DNA from: CAZLMW01 sp964560875
GTDB taxonomy: Bacteria > Myxococcota_A > UBA9042
Length of the DNA stretch: 27,318 nt
Assembly: GCA_964560875.1 (NCBI GenBank)
Contig: CAZLMW010000108.1
Coordinates: forward strand, 1 to 27,318
Direction of reading: 5' to 3'
Each line of letters opens with the position of its first letter. Within the stretch, counting starts at the first letter, position 1. The notes under the pieces are model-generated. The model saw only the letters and a program-made list of their open reading frames with translations, did not search any database and was not told the DNA's origin. Positions 7,621 through 16,281 of this stretch are shown piece after piece. Position numbers and translations under genes: made by a program.

Positions 7621-10600
7621 CGGACGTAGATCCTCACCGGGTGACGACGCGCGCCGTCAAATCCCGCTCCCGGGGCGCCGTCGCGGCGATGTGCCTGCTG
7701 GAAGCGACCCGCGGTGTTGGCCGGGAAGTAGAGGCAGTCGCTGGCCTTCGCGCAACCCTTGGAGGTCTGAAAATCGGGCGTGATGGGGGTGAAGACCGCC
7801 TTGGCATCGGGCATGTGGGCATCGCGGGCCATGCGGAGGGCGACGGACGGCTTGTTGAGCGACAGGCCGACAGCGCGCGGGTCCCGAAAGATGTTGTGTG
7901 CCCCGAAGACGAAGCCGTGGTGGTTGGCCTTCTTGAGCGTCCAGGCGAAGAGGCCCGCGCCCGTATCGACAAGGATCTCGCCGGGCACCGTGGCGTTGAG
8001 GATCGCTTGCATCCGGTCGCGTGACAGAGCCGCCGAGACAGTTACGTCGCCGCGGCCTTGTCGCGCCAACAGCGGGGCCGATTTGCGTTCGTCGGTCTGG
8101 TGCTTCGCAGAGCCCTTGTAGACGACGTTGCCGAACGCCGAATAGAGGTCCCACGACGCCGGAATATCCGCGCGAATCGCCACGACGAGGGTCCAGCCGC
8201 CACCGTCCGTTTCCATGTCGCAGAACGCGGGCACGGACTGGTCCTCGTTGTAGGCGAACCGGTTGATCGTGTAGATGCCCGATGCCGCGCCGGGATAGGC
8301 CTTCAGGATCGCCTTGCAGCTGAGCTTCTTGGCGTCCTTGGACAGCGGCTGCGTGCACTTGGTGGCGTCGCCTGTGTGCGTGCAGCCGGTCTTGGGGTCA
8401 CACGCGTCGATCGTGCAGGCCAGCCCGTCGTCGCACAGCGTCGGGCCGTTCCAGGCGCACTTGCCCGCCTTCTTGCAGTCCGAAAAGCCCCATGGGTTGG
8501 TCCGCTGCAGCCAGCCCTGGGTCCCCGCCCCGCCGAGATCGACGTGCCCGCCGACGAGATAGCCGCCGCGTCGCAGCTTCGTAATCGCGCCGAAGTAGTC
8601 GTTGTGGGCGGCCCCGTAGCGATGCTCGCGGTAAGGCTTTCCGTCGTCGTTCAACACCGCGAGCCACGCGTCGCGCTTTTGATTGTCCGTGCTGGTCGAC
8701 CCGGCCACCGCGATGCGTCCGTTGCCCAGTGACGCCGCGGCGAAGACCTCATCGGGCAGCTGTTTGTGGCCCCACGTGTGCGACTTCACGCTGGCGAGGG
8801 TCGCGTTTGTGGCCAGGTACCACGCGTCGCCGCCGCCGACAGAAGCGGTCGTGCCGTACGCGGCCATGAAGCCGTTGCCGATCGGGGCGAGCGCGGCAAA
8901 CTCGTCGTCCTTGGACCCGCCAAAGGTCTTTTCGTTGAGCAGCTTGCCGGTCGCGTCCAGCCGCGCGATCCAGCCGTCCGAACCGCCGGCGCCCTTGCTG
9001 CGTGTCGAACCCGCGACGTACAGCGCTTTTTCGTAGAACTGCGCGGCGTGCAGGTAGTCGATGCCCTTGCCGCCGAGGTTTTTCGACCAGAGCAGCTTGC
9101 CATCCCGCCCGTTCGCCGCGGTCACCCAGCCGTCCCAGTTGCCGCCTGACTGGCTCCCGGCCGATTGGCTCCCGGCTGTTTGACTCTTCGTGCGCCCGGC
9201 CGCGAACACGATGCCCTTGGGACCGGCGGTCAACGCGTGAATACGGTCGGCTTCCTTGCCGCCCCATGCGCGCTGCCAGCGGGCGCGTCCTTCGCGGTCC
9301 AGCGCGACGACCAAGCCATCCTCGCCGCCATGGATGGCTTTTCCGGGCGTGTCGCTTCCGCCACCGACGAGCAAACGGTCGCCGATCACCACAGCCGACG
9401 TGACGGTCTCTGTTTTTGCGCCCGTGATCGCCGCGGTCCACAGCAAGGTGCCATCGGTCGCGTGACTGTGGACGGCCCCATCGGCGCCAACCTGGGCAAC
9501 CGCGATGGACTGACCGCTCAACTCGGCCGTCGCTACGACAACCTGGGCCTGCTTGGCGGTGTAGGTGTGGGCGAATTGCTCGGCACGTGGCTGCATCCAG
9601 TCGAGCTGGCCCTTGCTGCTCTTGAAGCGCTCAACGCACGACGGTCGCTCCCCGCACGCGCCGGCAATCACGTGATGTTTGCATCCGGCGGAGGCATCGC
9701 AGGTGTCGGCCGTACAGGGATCGTGGTCGTCGCAGTCCGCGGCTTGTTTGGCCAGGCAAGTCCCGGCGAGCCCGCAGCTCGGTTGGCCCCACGGTGTCGT
9801 CCGCAGCAGCCATAGATCGCTGCCGCCAGCGCCCTTACTCGCCGTTTCGCCAAGGAGCGCGAGGCCCCCGTCGCCACCGGTGAACACCGCGCTTTGCAAC
9901 CGATCGTCCTTCGCCCCGCCGTAGACCCTTCCCCATCGCTTGCGACCGCCCTCGCCCAATCGCCATAGAAACCCGTCGGTGCCGTTGTTGGCCGTCTTGG
10001 TGCTGCCCCAGACGAAGATGTCGTCGCTATCCTGCGCGCCTATCGCCCCAACCACGCGTTCGTCGGCGCTGGTGCCCATGACCCGTTGCAAGCGGGGGAC
10101 GAGCTCCTTGTCGACGCGCAACAGCCACGCGTCCCAGCCACCGTGGGTCAAGGCATTTGTCTCGCCGACTACGACGACGTCCCCACCGCCTCGAGCCAGC
10201 AGCGCAATCGCCCGGGACTGTCCAGCGCCAACGCCCGCCGAATCGCCGTAGTTGCGAATCCGCCCGGGCAGCCCCGGCTTTCCGAATTTGTCGGGTGTGT
10301 GGTCCTGCAGCTGCATCGTAAACGGACCGCTGTGGCTGCGAATCGCGCCGACAACGAAGCGGCCATCGGACGTCCCGACGCACGGCGTCAACTTCGCGTG
10401 GGGGAAAAACCCGTGGATCTTGCCGGGCGCACTCAGCGATTTGCCGTCGCGCGCGAGCGCCTCGGCGTGAACCGACGTCGGATTCGTCGACGGTACCAAG
10501 AACGCCATGATGCTCCCCGATGGCGCCTGGCATGCGACGTACCCGCCATGACCAGACGCCACGCCTTTGTGAACGTGGGCTGCTACGACACCGCCGCGCG

Positions 10601-13600
10601 ACGAGATCGACCAGCTGTGAAGCACCGGCAGCAAATGCGGCGCGGGGTGGGAGGCGGTCGCGATCGCGCCGGTGATCAGCGTGCTGCCATCGTCGAGGCT
10701 CACGACGCTATCGACGTATTGCTGGTTGTAGGTCGACGTATCAAATGGGGCCTTGCCGGGCTTGAGCTGAAACTTCGTGCGCTCCGTTCCGTCGATATCG
10801 ATCGAGCGAACCCAGGACGTTGATTTCGTACCCACCAGCCGGTTTTCGATCGTCGCCAAGCGCCCGAGCGCCATCTTGGCGATGCCCGCGGGCACATTGT
10901 TCGCCTGGTCGCCGAGCGTCGTCTCGAACAGCCGCGCGCTGCCGACCTTGCAGCCGCCATCCTTGCACGTCCCATCCCCGGTGCACGCGTTGCCATCGTC
11001 GCAGGACCCCGTGCGGTTGGCGTTGACGCAGCCGGTCTTGGCGTTGCAGGTGTCGGCGGTGCAAGACGTCTTGTCGTCGCAGTCCGCGGTCTTCTTCTGG
11101 CGACACGCGCCGGTCTCCCCGCAGCTGACGTTGCCCCATTCGTCGACTCGGAACAGCCACCCTGTGCGCCGGCTGCCCTTGATGTCATCGGTCAGGTAGC
11201 CACCGGCCTGGACGCCACCACCGGGCACCGGGCGCAGGGTCGTGCAGACGTCGGCGTGGTACTTGGTCTCGGGCTTGTGGCCGAAGTGATAGAAGGTCAG
11301 CGGCTTGGCGCCCTGGTAGGACCGCCACCACTGCACGGCGCCGCTCGCAGACAGGCGCACCAGGCGGCAATTGCGCTCGCCGTAGGTCATGCTCGGTCGG
11401 TGCAGGCCGGCGAACATGAAGCCGCCGCCAGGCATCGGGGTCAGCGCCGTCACGTGGTCGCTTTCACCGAGATCGACGGTCGTGCTCCACAACAAGGCGC
11501 CGTCGCTGTCTGTTGTGCCGATCCACGGGTTGTTGCCACCGCCGGCGCGGGGCATCGAGCCGCCAACGAGGTAGCCGTCCTTGTAGCGCCGCATCTGCGA
11601 CGTGCCGCCCGGATAGCTGCGACGCCAGAGCTGCTGCCCCGTCGAACCGTAGCGCGTCAACCACCAGCGGCCTCCGAGCGTGTGACTGAGCGCCGCGCCC
11701 CCGTCATCGTGACCCGCGATGCTGTGCGCGCTCACGTCGGCGGAGTCGGCGATATCCAGCGAGTAACGGGCTGCCCCGCTGCCATCGACCGACCACACGC
11801 GAACCCGATAGCTCTCGCTGAGCGACAGCCCTCTCTTGACGATGATGGCGCCGACGTGGCCTTTGCCCGCGCGGTCGAGCAGCGACGCGGCTCCCGATTG
11901 GATGCGGTTGAAGCGCGGGCCGTGGCGCCGCTTGGCGAGCACCTTGCCGTTGGCGTCGACGGTCAGCAAACCTGCGTAATAGTTGTTGTTGCCGTCGCTC
12001 TTGAGGTGACTGGGCCCGAAATAGGTCGCGCTGCCGTCCGCGTTGGCGACAACCGTCGACATCTGCGTGTCGGCGTCCTGGGAATGCCCAAAGTGCTCTT
12101 GCTTGGCGTATTTCGCGCTGCCCGAGCCGGAGTACCGCGCGATCGCCCAGCCGCCCCTGGCCTGCTTGGCCGCGACCGTGTCACCGTTGGGCGCCACATC
12201 CATGAAGTGGGCGCCGGTAACCATGTTGGGATAGCTGGCCTTGTGATCAACCTCCGCGATAAGCGCCTTGCGTTCCCACAGCCGCGAGCCGCCCGGTTTG
12301 CAGGTCTTGACGTTGCAGACGTCGCCAACGGTGCACGCGTCACCGTCGTCGCAGATGGTCCCTTTCGGCGCGGGGTTGGCCCCACACCCGGTCTTGGGGC
12401 TGCAGATATCGACCGTGCAGACGTTGCCGTCGTCGCAATGGCTGACGTCTTTGACCGCCACGCAGCCTTTTTGCGCGTCGCAGCTGTCCTTTGTGCAGGG
12501 GTCGCCGTCGTTGCAGACCTTCTTCTTGGTGGTGCAGGCGCCCTTGATGCACAGCTCGGCCGTGGTGCAGACGTCGCTATCCGGGCACGGAACGCCCTGC
12601 AGCTTCTTGTGGGCGCATCCGGTCTTCGGCGAGCAACTGTCGTCGGTGCAATCGTTGCCGTCGTCGCACTTGGCCGCGACGGTGCCCGCGCATTTGCCGC
12701 CGCTGCAGCGATCCAGCGTGGCGCACTTGTCGCCGTCGTCGCACGCGCCGGTATGAGCGACGTGGATGCAGCCGCTGGCGGCTTCGCAGAAGTCGTTGGT
12801 GCACACGTTCTTGTCGTCGCACGCCGCGGCTTTCTTGGACGCGCAAGGCCCGGCCGCCTTGCAGTTGGACTGGCCCCACGCGCTCAGCCGGAAGACGTAC
12901 GACGACACCGGTGCGTGGTCGCGCACACCGACGCCGACAAGCGTGCCGTCGAAGTGGGACGCAAGTGCCGTCACCCGCCAATTCGCCGTGCTCAACTCCG
13001 TGTGCCATGCGACGTGGCCGTGCGCGCCAAAGGCGGTCAATGACGGACGAAGCGTGGTCGCTGCGGTGCCTGCGCCACCGCCCGCGATGAACAGATCACC
13101 CTGTCGATGAACCGTGTAGAGATTGCCGGGAACCGAGGTGGTCGTGGCCCAGCCCACCGAGCCGTCGGCCGCCACCCGCAGCGCCACCTGGCGGCTCCCG
13201 CTCGAGGAGACTTTGGCGCCGACAGCCACCACGTCGCCATCGAGGCCCGCGAGCGCGTTGAGGTGTGACAGTTGGGCCGAATAGGTCTTGCTCCAGCCCA
13301 GCTTGCCGGCCGCATCGAGCGCAACCAACCGCGGGGTAGGCACGTTGTTTGGAAAATTCGTGCCGCCGAGCCAATAGCCGCCGCCCGGACGCAGCTGGAG
13401 GCGATAGCGCAAGCTGGGAACCGCGGGCGTCACGTCGAGCAGGCTCTTGCCGCTTGCGGTCAAGCGAACCACCGAAGCGGTCGCCTTGCCGACATAGCGC
13501 CTGACGGCGACGACGATTCCGCCCGAGGGATGGCGCAACATGTCTGTGAGCTCGACGTTGCTGCCTGCGCGAGCCAGCGAGACGGTCCACGGCACAGTCG

Positions 13601-16187
13601 ACAGGTCCGAGGACCAGGCCATCACCTGCGCCCGGCGATGCTTGCCAGGATTGATCGTGCCAGCAGTGAGCAGGTTGTCACCATCGACCGCGACGACGCT
13701 GACCGCCGCCAACGCGTCGAACTTCGCGGACACGACCGGTTTGCTCTTGACCAACGTGCCACCGCCGTCGAGCCGCGCTACCAGCCATGCCGCCTTCTGC
13801 TTGTCGACCGCCTGCCCGCCCACCACCAAGCCGCCGTCCTTGAGCGCGACGATTGCGCCCGCTCGCAGCGTGCCGCCGATACCGCTCAACGACCGTACGA
13901 ACAGCCGGCGACCCGCGCCTGTGACGCATTTTCCAGCCTTGCACGAGTCGCCGATCGTGCAGAGGTCTCCGTCCTCGCAGCCGCTGCCGTCAGCGACGGG
14001 AACGGGCGCGCACTGGAAGGTCTTTGCGCCGGTCGAGATGCACTTGCTGGCGTGGCAGACGGCGGTCGCGACGGAGCACGGCACCGGGTTGCCGATCGTG
14101 CACGTGCCCGCCTTGCAGACGTCGTTGACCGTGCAGCCGTTGTCGTCGGCATCGCAGCCCTTCCCGTCGAGCGGTTTCGGGTTGAAGCTGCATGTGCCGT
14201 CCTTGCACGAGTCGAGCGTGCAAGGCTTGTTGTCGTTGCACGCCTTGGGATGCTCACAGCCCTTGCCCGCCACGCACTTGTCCTGCGTACAGGCATCGCC
14301 ATCGTCACAGAGGTTGTTGGCGCCTGGCTTACACGCTCCGTCCAGGCAGGTGTCCTTGACGGTGCAGACCTTGCCGTCCTCGCAAGGAGCCCCCGTCTTG
14401 ACGGGCTGAAAACCGCACTTTCCGGTCTTGGGATCGCAGCGGTTCTTCAGGCAAGCAGTGTCGTTGCCGACGGCGCAGTAGACCTTCGACGCGGGGTTTG
14501 GTTTGCACTTGGGCACGACGTAGCCGGCGCCATCCTTGTGGGTCTTGTCGCAATACGGAACGCCGTTGCACAGGTCGCCGTCGTCTTGCAGCAGGCACTC
14601 GGTATCGGACTGGCACTCGCAGACCTTGGTGCCCGAAACACACTTGGTCCCCACGCACTCATCACCTTGCGTGCACGCGTTTGCGTCGTCGCACACCACC
14701 GTCACGGGCTTGGCGAGGTTGGCCACGACCGTCCGACAACCGTCACCGGGCAGGTCGCACGCCTTGTTGACGAGCCCGGCCGCCGTCGCCGCGCATTTGC
14801 CGGTCTTGGGAACGCACGCCGCTTTGACGCAAGCGGTGTCATCGACGCTCGGGCAGATGACCTTCGTCGCCTCGTTGAACAGGCACTTCTTGGACGTACC
14901 GTGGCAGTAGTACGTGCCGTTGCAGAGATCGCCATCGTCCTTGCTCATGCAGTCGGCGTTGGTCTTGCACGGGCAGGTGTAGTCCTTGCCCGGCTTGCAC
15001 ACGCCCGCCACGCACGCATCACCGGCCGTGCAGGCGTCTCCGTCGTCGCACTGGCTGCCGTTGGGACGCGCCCGCATCTCGCAAGCGCCGGTTGTCTTGT
15101 CGCAGGTGTTTTGGAAGCACGCGGTGTCCTTGGCGCTCGGACACGTCACGACCGTCGCGGGATTGACGACGCACGCGCCGCTGCCCTTGTCGCAAAAGAG
15201 CGTCCCGTTGCACGCGTTGCCGTCTTCCTGCGTCGCGCAGTCGCCGTTGGATTGGCACTTGGGAATCAGCCCCGCCGCGCAGACGCCTTTTTTGCAGATG
15301 TCGTTGATCGTCGCTTTGCTGCCATCGTCGCAGGGCGTGCCGTCCGACACCGGTTTCATCGCGCATTGGCCGGTGTCCTTGTCGCAGCTGTTCTTGCTGC
15401 AGGTCGTGTCCTTGTTGGCCGCGCACTTGACCACGGTCGTCGGGTTGATCCGGCACTTATACGGAAACGCGGTCTTGTCGCAGAAGAGCGCGCCGGTGCA
15501 CTTGTTCTTGCTCAGCTTCAGGCAATCGGCGGTGACCTTGCAGTCGCACCACGACGTAGCCCCCGCCTCGCATTTTCCGGCGTTGCACGAGCTATCGACG
15601 GTGCACGCGTCGCCGTCGACACATGGTGTGCCCTTGGGTGCGTCCTCGGTCTCGCACTTTCCGGTAGCCGACACGCACGCGGTCACTCGGCATGCCGTGT
15701 CCTTGGTCGTATCGCACGTAACCTGCTGGCCCGGCTTGTGTTTGCACGACCAGACAGCCGCCGTCTTGTCGCAGAACAGCGGACCGAGGCAGAGGTTGGC
15801 GCCCGCCACGCCGGCGCAATCGGCCGAGTCCTTGCACTGGTGGGCGGGGGTTGGCGGCACGTCGACGCTGCCGGGCCCCGAGTCGACTCCGCCTGACGAG
15901 CCAGCGTCTACGACTACAGCCACATCCTTTGCGCCTGTATCCGTGCCGCCGACGTCGTTGGCTCCGGCCGTGTCCTTGGTCGTGCCGGTGTCGGGCAAGG
16001 CGCCGGTGTCGACAACCTGCCCCGTGTCGGTGATCGCGACGTCCTCGCCGTTCTTGGCTCCGTCGACCGACTCCGAATCGGGATCGCCACACGCCGCGAA
16101 GACGAGCGCGCTCGCGACGAACACAAACGACAGCCGAGTGAACCGGTCGATCGGCCACTGGCGTCCAAATGGGTGTGACACGTGCAA
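7617..16187 (-). CDS. Giant Cys-rich, propeller and fibrinogen-like surface lipoprotein, about 2856 aa
   Basis: Signal peptide with lipobox VFAAC (Cys33), then an Asp/Thr/Gly linker to about 115. Residues about 118-760 hold Cys-rich modules with C-D-D-G-D-A-C-T motifs resembling the Dictyostelium CTDC repeat (PF00526). Four propeller-like regions follow (about 765-1100, 1300-1680, 1750-2130, 2190-2565), with strands such as W-L-x-R-L-D-x-x-G. Each is closed by a WG-x(3)-C-x(4)-G-x-C junction and further Cys-rich repeats. Residues from about 2620 form a fibrinogen C-terminal-like domain: SCKAILKAYPGAASGIYTI, then CDMETDGGGWTLV. The likely role is adhesion or binding at the outer surface (inference). 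The start is uncertain: TTG at 16187 (GAGGG 4 bases upstream) or GTG at 16181 (GAGGG 10 bases upstream). The stop overlaps the flippase-like gene by TTGA. No frameshift was seen across 8.5 kb. Confidence 0.93.
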   Translation of the reverse strand: MHVSHPFGRQWPIDRFTRLSFVFVASALVFAACGDPDSESVDGAKNGEDVAITDTGQVVDTGALPDTGTTKDTAGANDVGGTDTGAKDVAVVVDAGSSGGVDSGPGSVDVPPTPAHQCKDSADCAGVAGANLCLGPLFCDKTAAVWSCKHKPGQQVTCDTTKDTACRVTACVSATGKCETEDAPKGTPCVDGDACTVDSSCNAGKCEAGATSWCDCKVTADCLKLSKNKCTGALFCDKTAFPYKCRINPTTVVKCAANKDTTCSKNSCDKDTGQCAMKPVSDGTPCDDGSKATINDICKKGVCAAGLIPKCQSNGDCATQEDGNACNGTLFCDKGSGACVVNPATVVTCPSAKDTACFQNTCDKTTGACEMRARPNGSQCDDGDACTAGDACVAGVCKPGKDYTCPCKTNADCMSKDDGDLCNGTYYCHGTSKKCLFNEATKVICPSVDDTACVKAACVPKTGKCAATAAGLVNKACDLPGDGCRTVVANLAKPVTVVCDDANACTQGDECVGTKCVSGTKVCECQSDTECLLQDDGDLCNGVPYCDKTHKDGAGYVVPKCKPNPASKVYCAVGNDTACLKNRCDPKTGKCGFQPVKTGAPCEDGKVCTVKDTCLDGACKPGANNLCDDGDACTQDKCVAGKGCEHPKACNDNKPCTLDSCKDGTCSFNPKPLDGKGCDADDNGCTVNDVCKAGTCTIGNPVPCSVATAVCHASKCISTGAKTFQCAPVPVADGSGCEDGDLCTIGDSCKAGKCVTGAGRRLFVRSLSGIGGTLRAGAIVALKDGGLVVGGQAVDKQKAAWLVARLDGGGTLVKSKPVVSAKFDALAAVSVVAVDGDNLLTAGTINPGKHRRAQVMAWSSDLSTVPWTVSLARAGSNVELTDMLRHPSGGIVVAVRRYVGKATASVVRLTASGKSLLDVTPAVPSLRYRLQLRPGGGYWLGGTNFPNNVPTPRLVALDAAGKLGWSKTYSAQLSHLNALAGLDGDVVAVGAKVSSSGSRQVALRVAADGSVGWATTTSVPGNLYTVHRQGDLFIAGGGAGTAATTLRPSLTAFGAHGHVAWHTELSTANWRVTALASHFDGTLVGVGVRDHAPVSSYVFRLSAWGQSNCKAAGPCASKKAAACDDKNVCTNDFCEAASGCIHVAHTGACDDGDKCATLDRCSGGKCAGTVAAKCDDGNDCTDDSCSPKTGCAHKKLQGVPCPDSDVCTTAELCIKGACTTKKKVCNDGDPCTKDSCDAQKGCVAVKDVSHCDDGNVCTVDICSPKTGCGANPAPKGTICDDGDACTVGDVCNVKTCKPGGSRLWERKALIAEVDHKASYPNMVTGAHFMDVAPNGDTVAAKQARGGWAIARYSGSGSAKYAKQEHFGHSQDADTQMSTVVANADGSATYFGPSHLKSDGNNNYYAGLLTVDANGKVLAKRRHGPRFNRIQSGAASLLDRAGKGHVGAIIVKRGLSLSESYRVRVWSVDGSGAARYSLDIADSADVSAHSIAGHDDGGAALSHTLGGRWWLTRYGSTGQQLWRRSYPGGTSQMRRYKDGYLVGGSMPRAGGGNNPWIGTTDSDGALLWSTTVDLGESDHVTALTPMPGGGFMFAGLHRPSMTYGERNCRLVRLSASGAVQWWRSYQGAKPLTFYHFGHKPETKYHADVCTTLRPVPGGGVQAGGYLTDDIKGSRRTGWLFRVDEWGNVSCGETGACRQKKTADCDDKTSCTADTCNAKTGCVNANRTGSCDDGNACTGDGTCKDGGCKVGSARLFETTLGDQANNVPAGIAKMALGRLATIENRLVGTKSTSWVRSIDIDGTERTKFQLKPGKAPFDTSTYNQQYVDSVVSLDDGSTLITGAIATASHPAPHLLPVLHSWSISSRGGVVAAHVHKGVASGHGGYVACQAPSGSIMAFLVPSTNPTSVHAEALARDGKSLSAPGKIHGFFPHAKLTPCVGTSDGRFVVGAIRSHSGPFTMQLQDHTPDKFGKPGLPGRIRNYGDSAGVGAGQSRAIALLARGGGDVVVVGETNALTHGGWDAWLLRVDKELVPRLQRVMGTSADERVVGAIGAQDSDDIFVWGSTKTANNGTDGFLWRLGEGGRKRWGRVYGGAKDDRLQSAVFTGGDGGLALLGETASKGAGGSDLWLLRTTPWGQPSCGLAGTCLAKQAADCDDHDPCTADTCDASAGCKHHVIAGACGERPSCVERFKSSKGQLDWMQPRAEQFAHTYTAKQAQVVVATAELSGQSIAVAQVGADGAVHSHATDGTLLWTAAITGAKTETVTSAVVIGDRLLVGGGSDTPGKAIHGGEDGLVVALDREGRARWQRAWGGKEADRIHALTAGPKGIVFAAGRTKSQTAGSQSAGSQSGGNWDGWVTAANGRDGKLLWSKNLGGKGIDYLHAAQFYEKALYVAGSTRSKGAGGSDGWIARLDATGKLLNEKTFGGSKDDEFAALAPIGNGFMAAYGTTASVGGGDAWYLATNATLASVKSHTWGHKQLPDEVFAAASLGNGRIAVAGSTSTDNQKRDAWLAVLNDDGKPYREHRYGAAHNDYFGAITKLRRGGYLVGGHVDLGGAGTQGWLQRTNPWGFSDCKKAGKCAWNGPTLCDDGLACTIDACDPKTGCTHTGDATKCTQPLSKDAKKLSCKAILKAYPGAASGIYTINRFAYNEDQSVPAFCDMETDGGGWTLVVAIRADIPASWDLYSAFGNVVYKGSAKHQTDERKSAPLLARQGRGDVTVSAALSRDRMQAILNATVPGEILVDTGAGLFAWTLKKANHHGFVFGAHNIFRDPRAVGLSLNKPSVALRMARDAHMPDAKAVFTPITPDFQTSKGCAKASDCLYFPANTAGRFQQAHRRDGAPGAGFDGARRHPVRIYVR

Positions 16188-16215
16188 GCGGCCCTCGACT
16201 AGAGATGGGGACGGC

Positions 16216-16244
16216 AGCGTAGCAGACTGCGGCGTCGGTTTTCA
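16216..16244 (-). promoter_or_regulatory. Possible promoter of the giant lipoprotein gene
   Basis: On the minus strand TGCTACGCT (16216-16224) looks like an extended -10 with hexamer TACGCT. Seventeen bases upstream is TGAAAA (16239-16244), a poor -35. It would give a short leader of about 22 nt. The same TACGCT hexamer occurs before the neighbouring lipoprotein gene (18502-18507). Weak evidence. Confidence 0.3.
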
Positions 16245-16269
16245 CGCGCTTCAAGAGTCGACAACCACG

Positions 16270-16281
16270 CCCCGCGCGGGG
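16270..16281. terminator. GC palindrome just after the cytochrome-lipoprotein stop
   Basis: CCCCGCGCGGGG is a perfect 12-bp palindrome immediately downstream of the TGA at 16282-16284 in the leftward direction. It could fold as a short terminator stem separating the two lipoprotein genes, whose gap is only 94 bp. It lacks a T-tract, so intrinsic termination is doubtful. Confidence 0.35.

Noticed and set aside
13272..15896. Long open frame on the + strand opposite the giant lipoprotein gene (also 746-2941, 11256-13043 and 14986-18126)
   Set aside because: These are antisense shadows of high-GC, Cys/Gly/Asp-rich genes. They have no leader, no domain motif and no ribosome binding site, while the minus strand has clear lipoprotein architecture.
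7617..16187. Frameshift or gene split within the giant lipoprotein
   Set aside because: The frame stays open with consistent domain order throughout, so one gene is the simplest reading.
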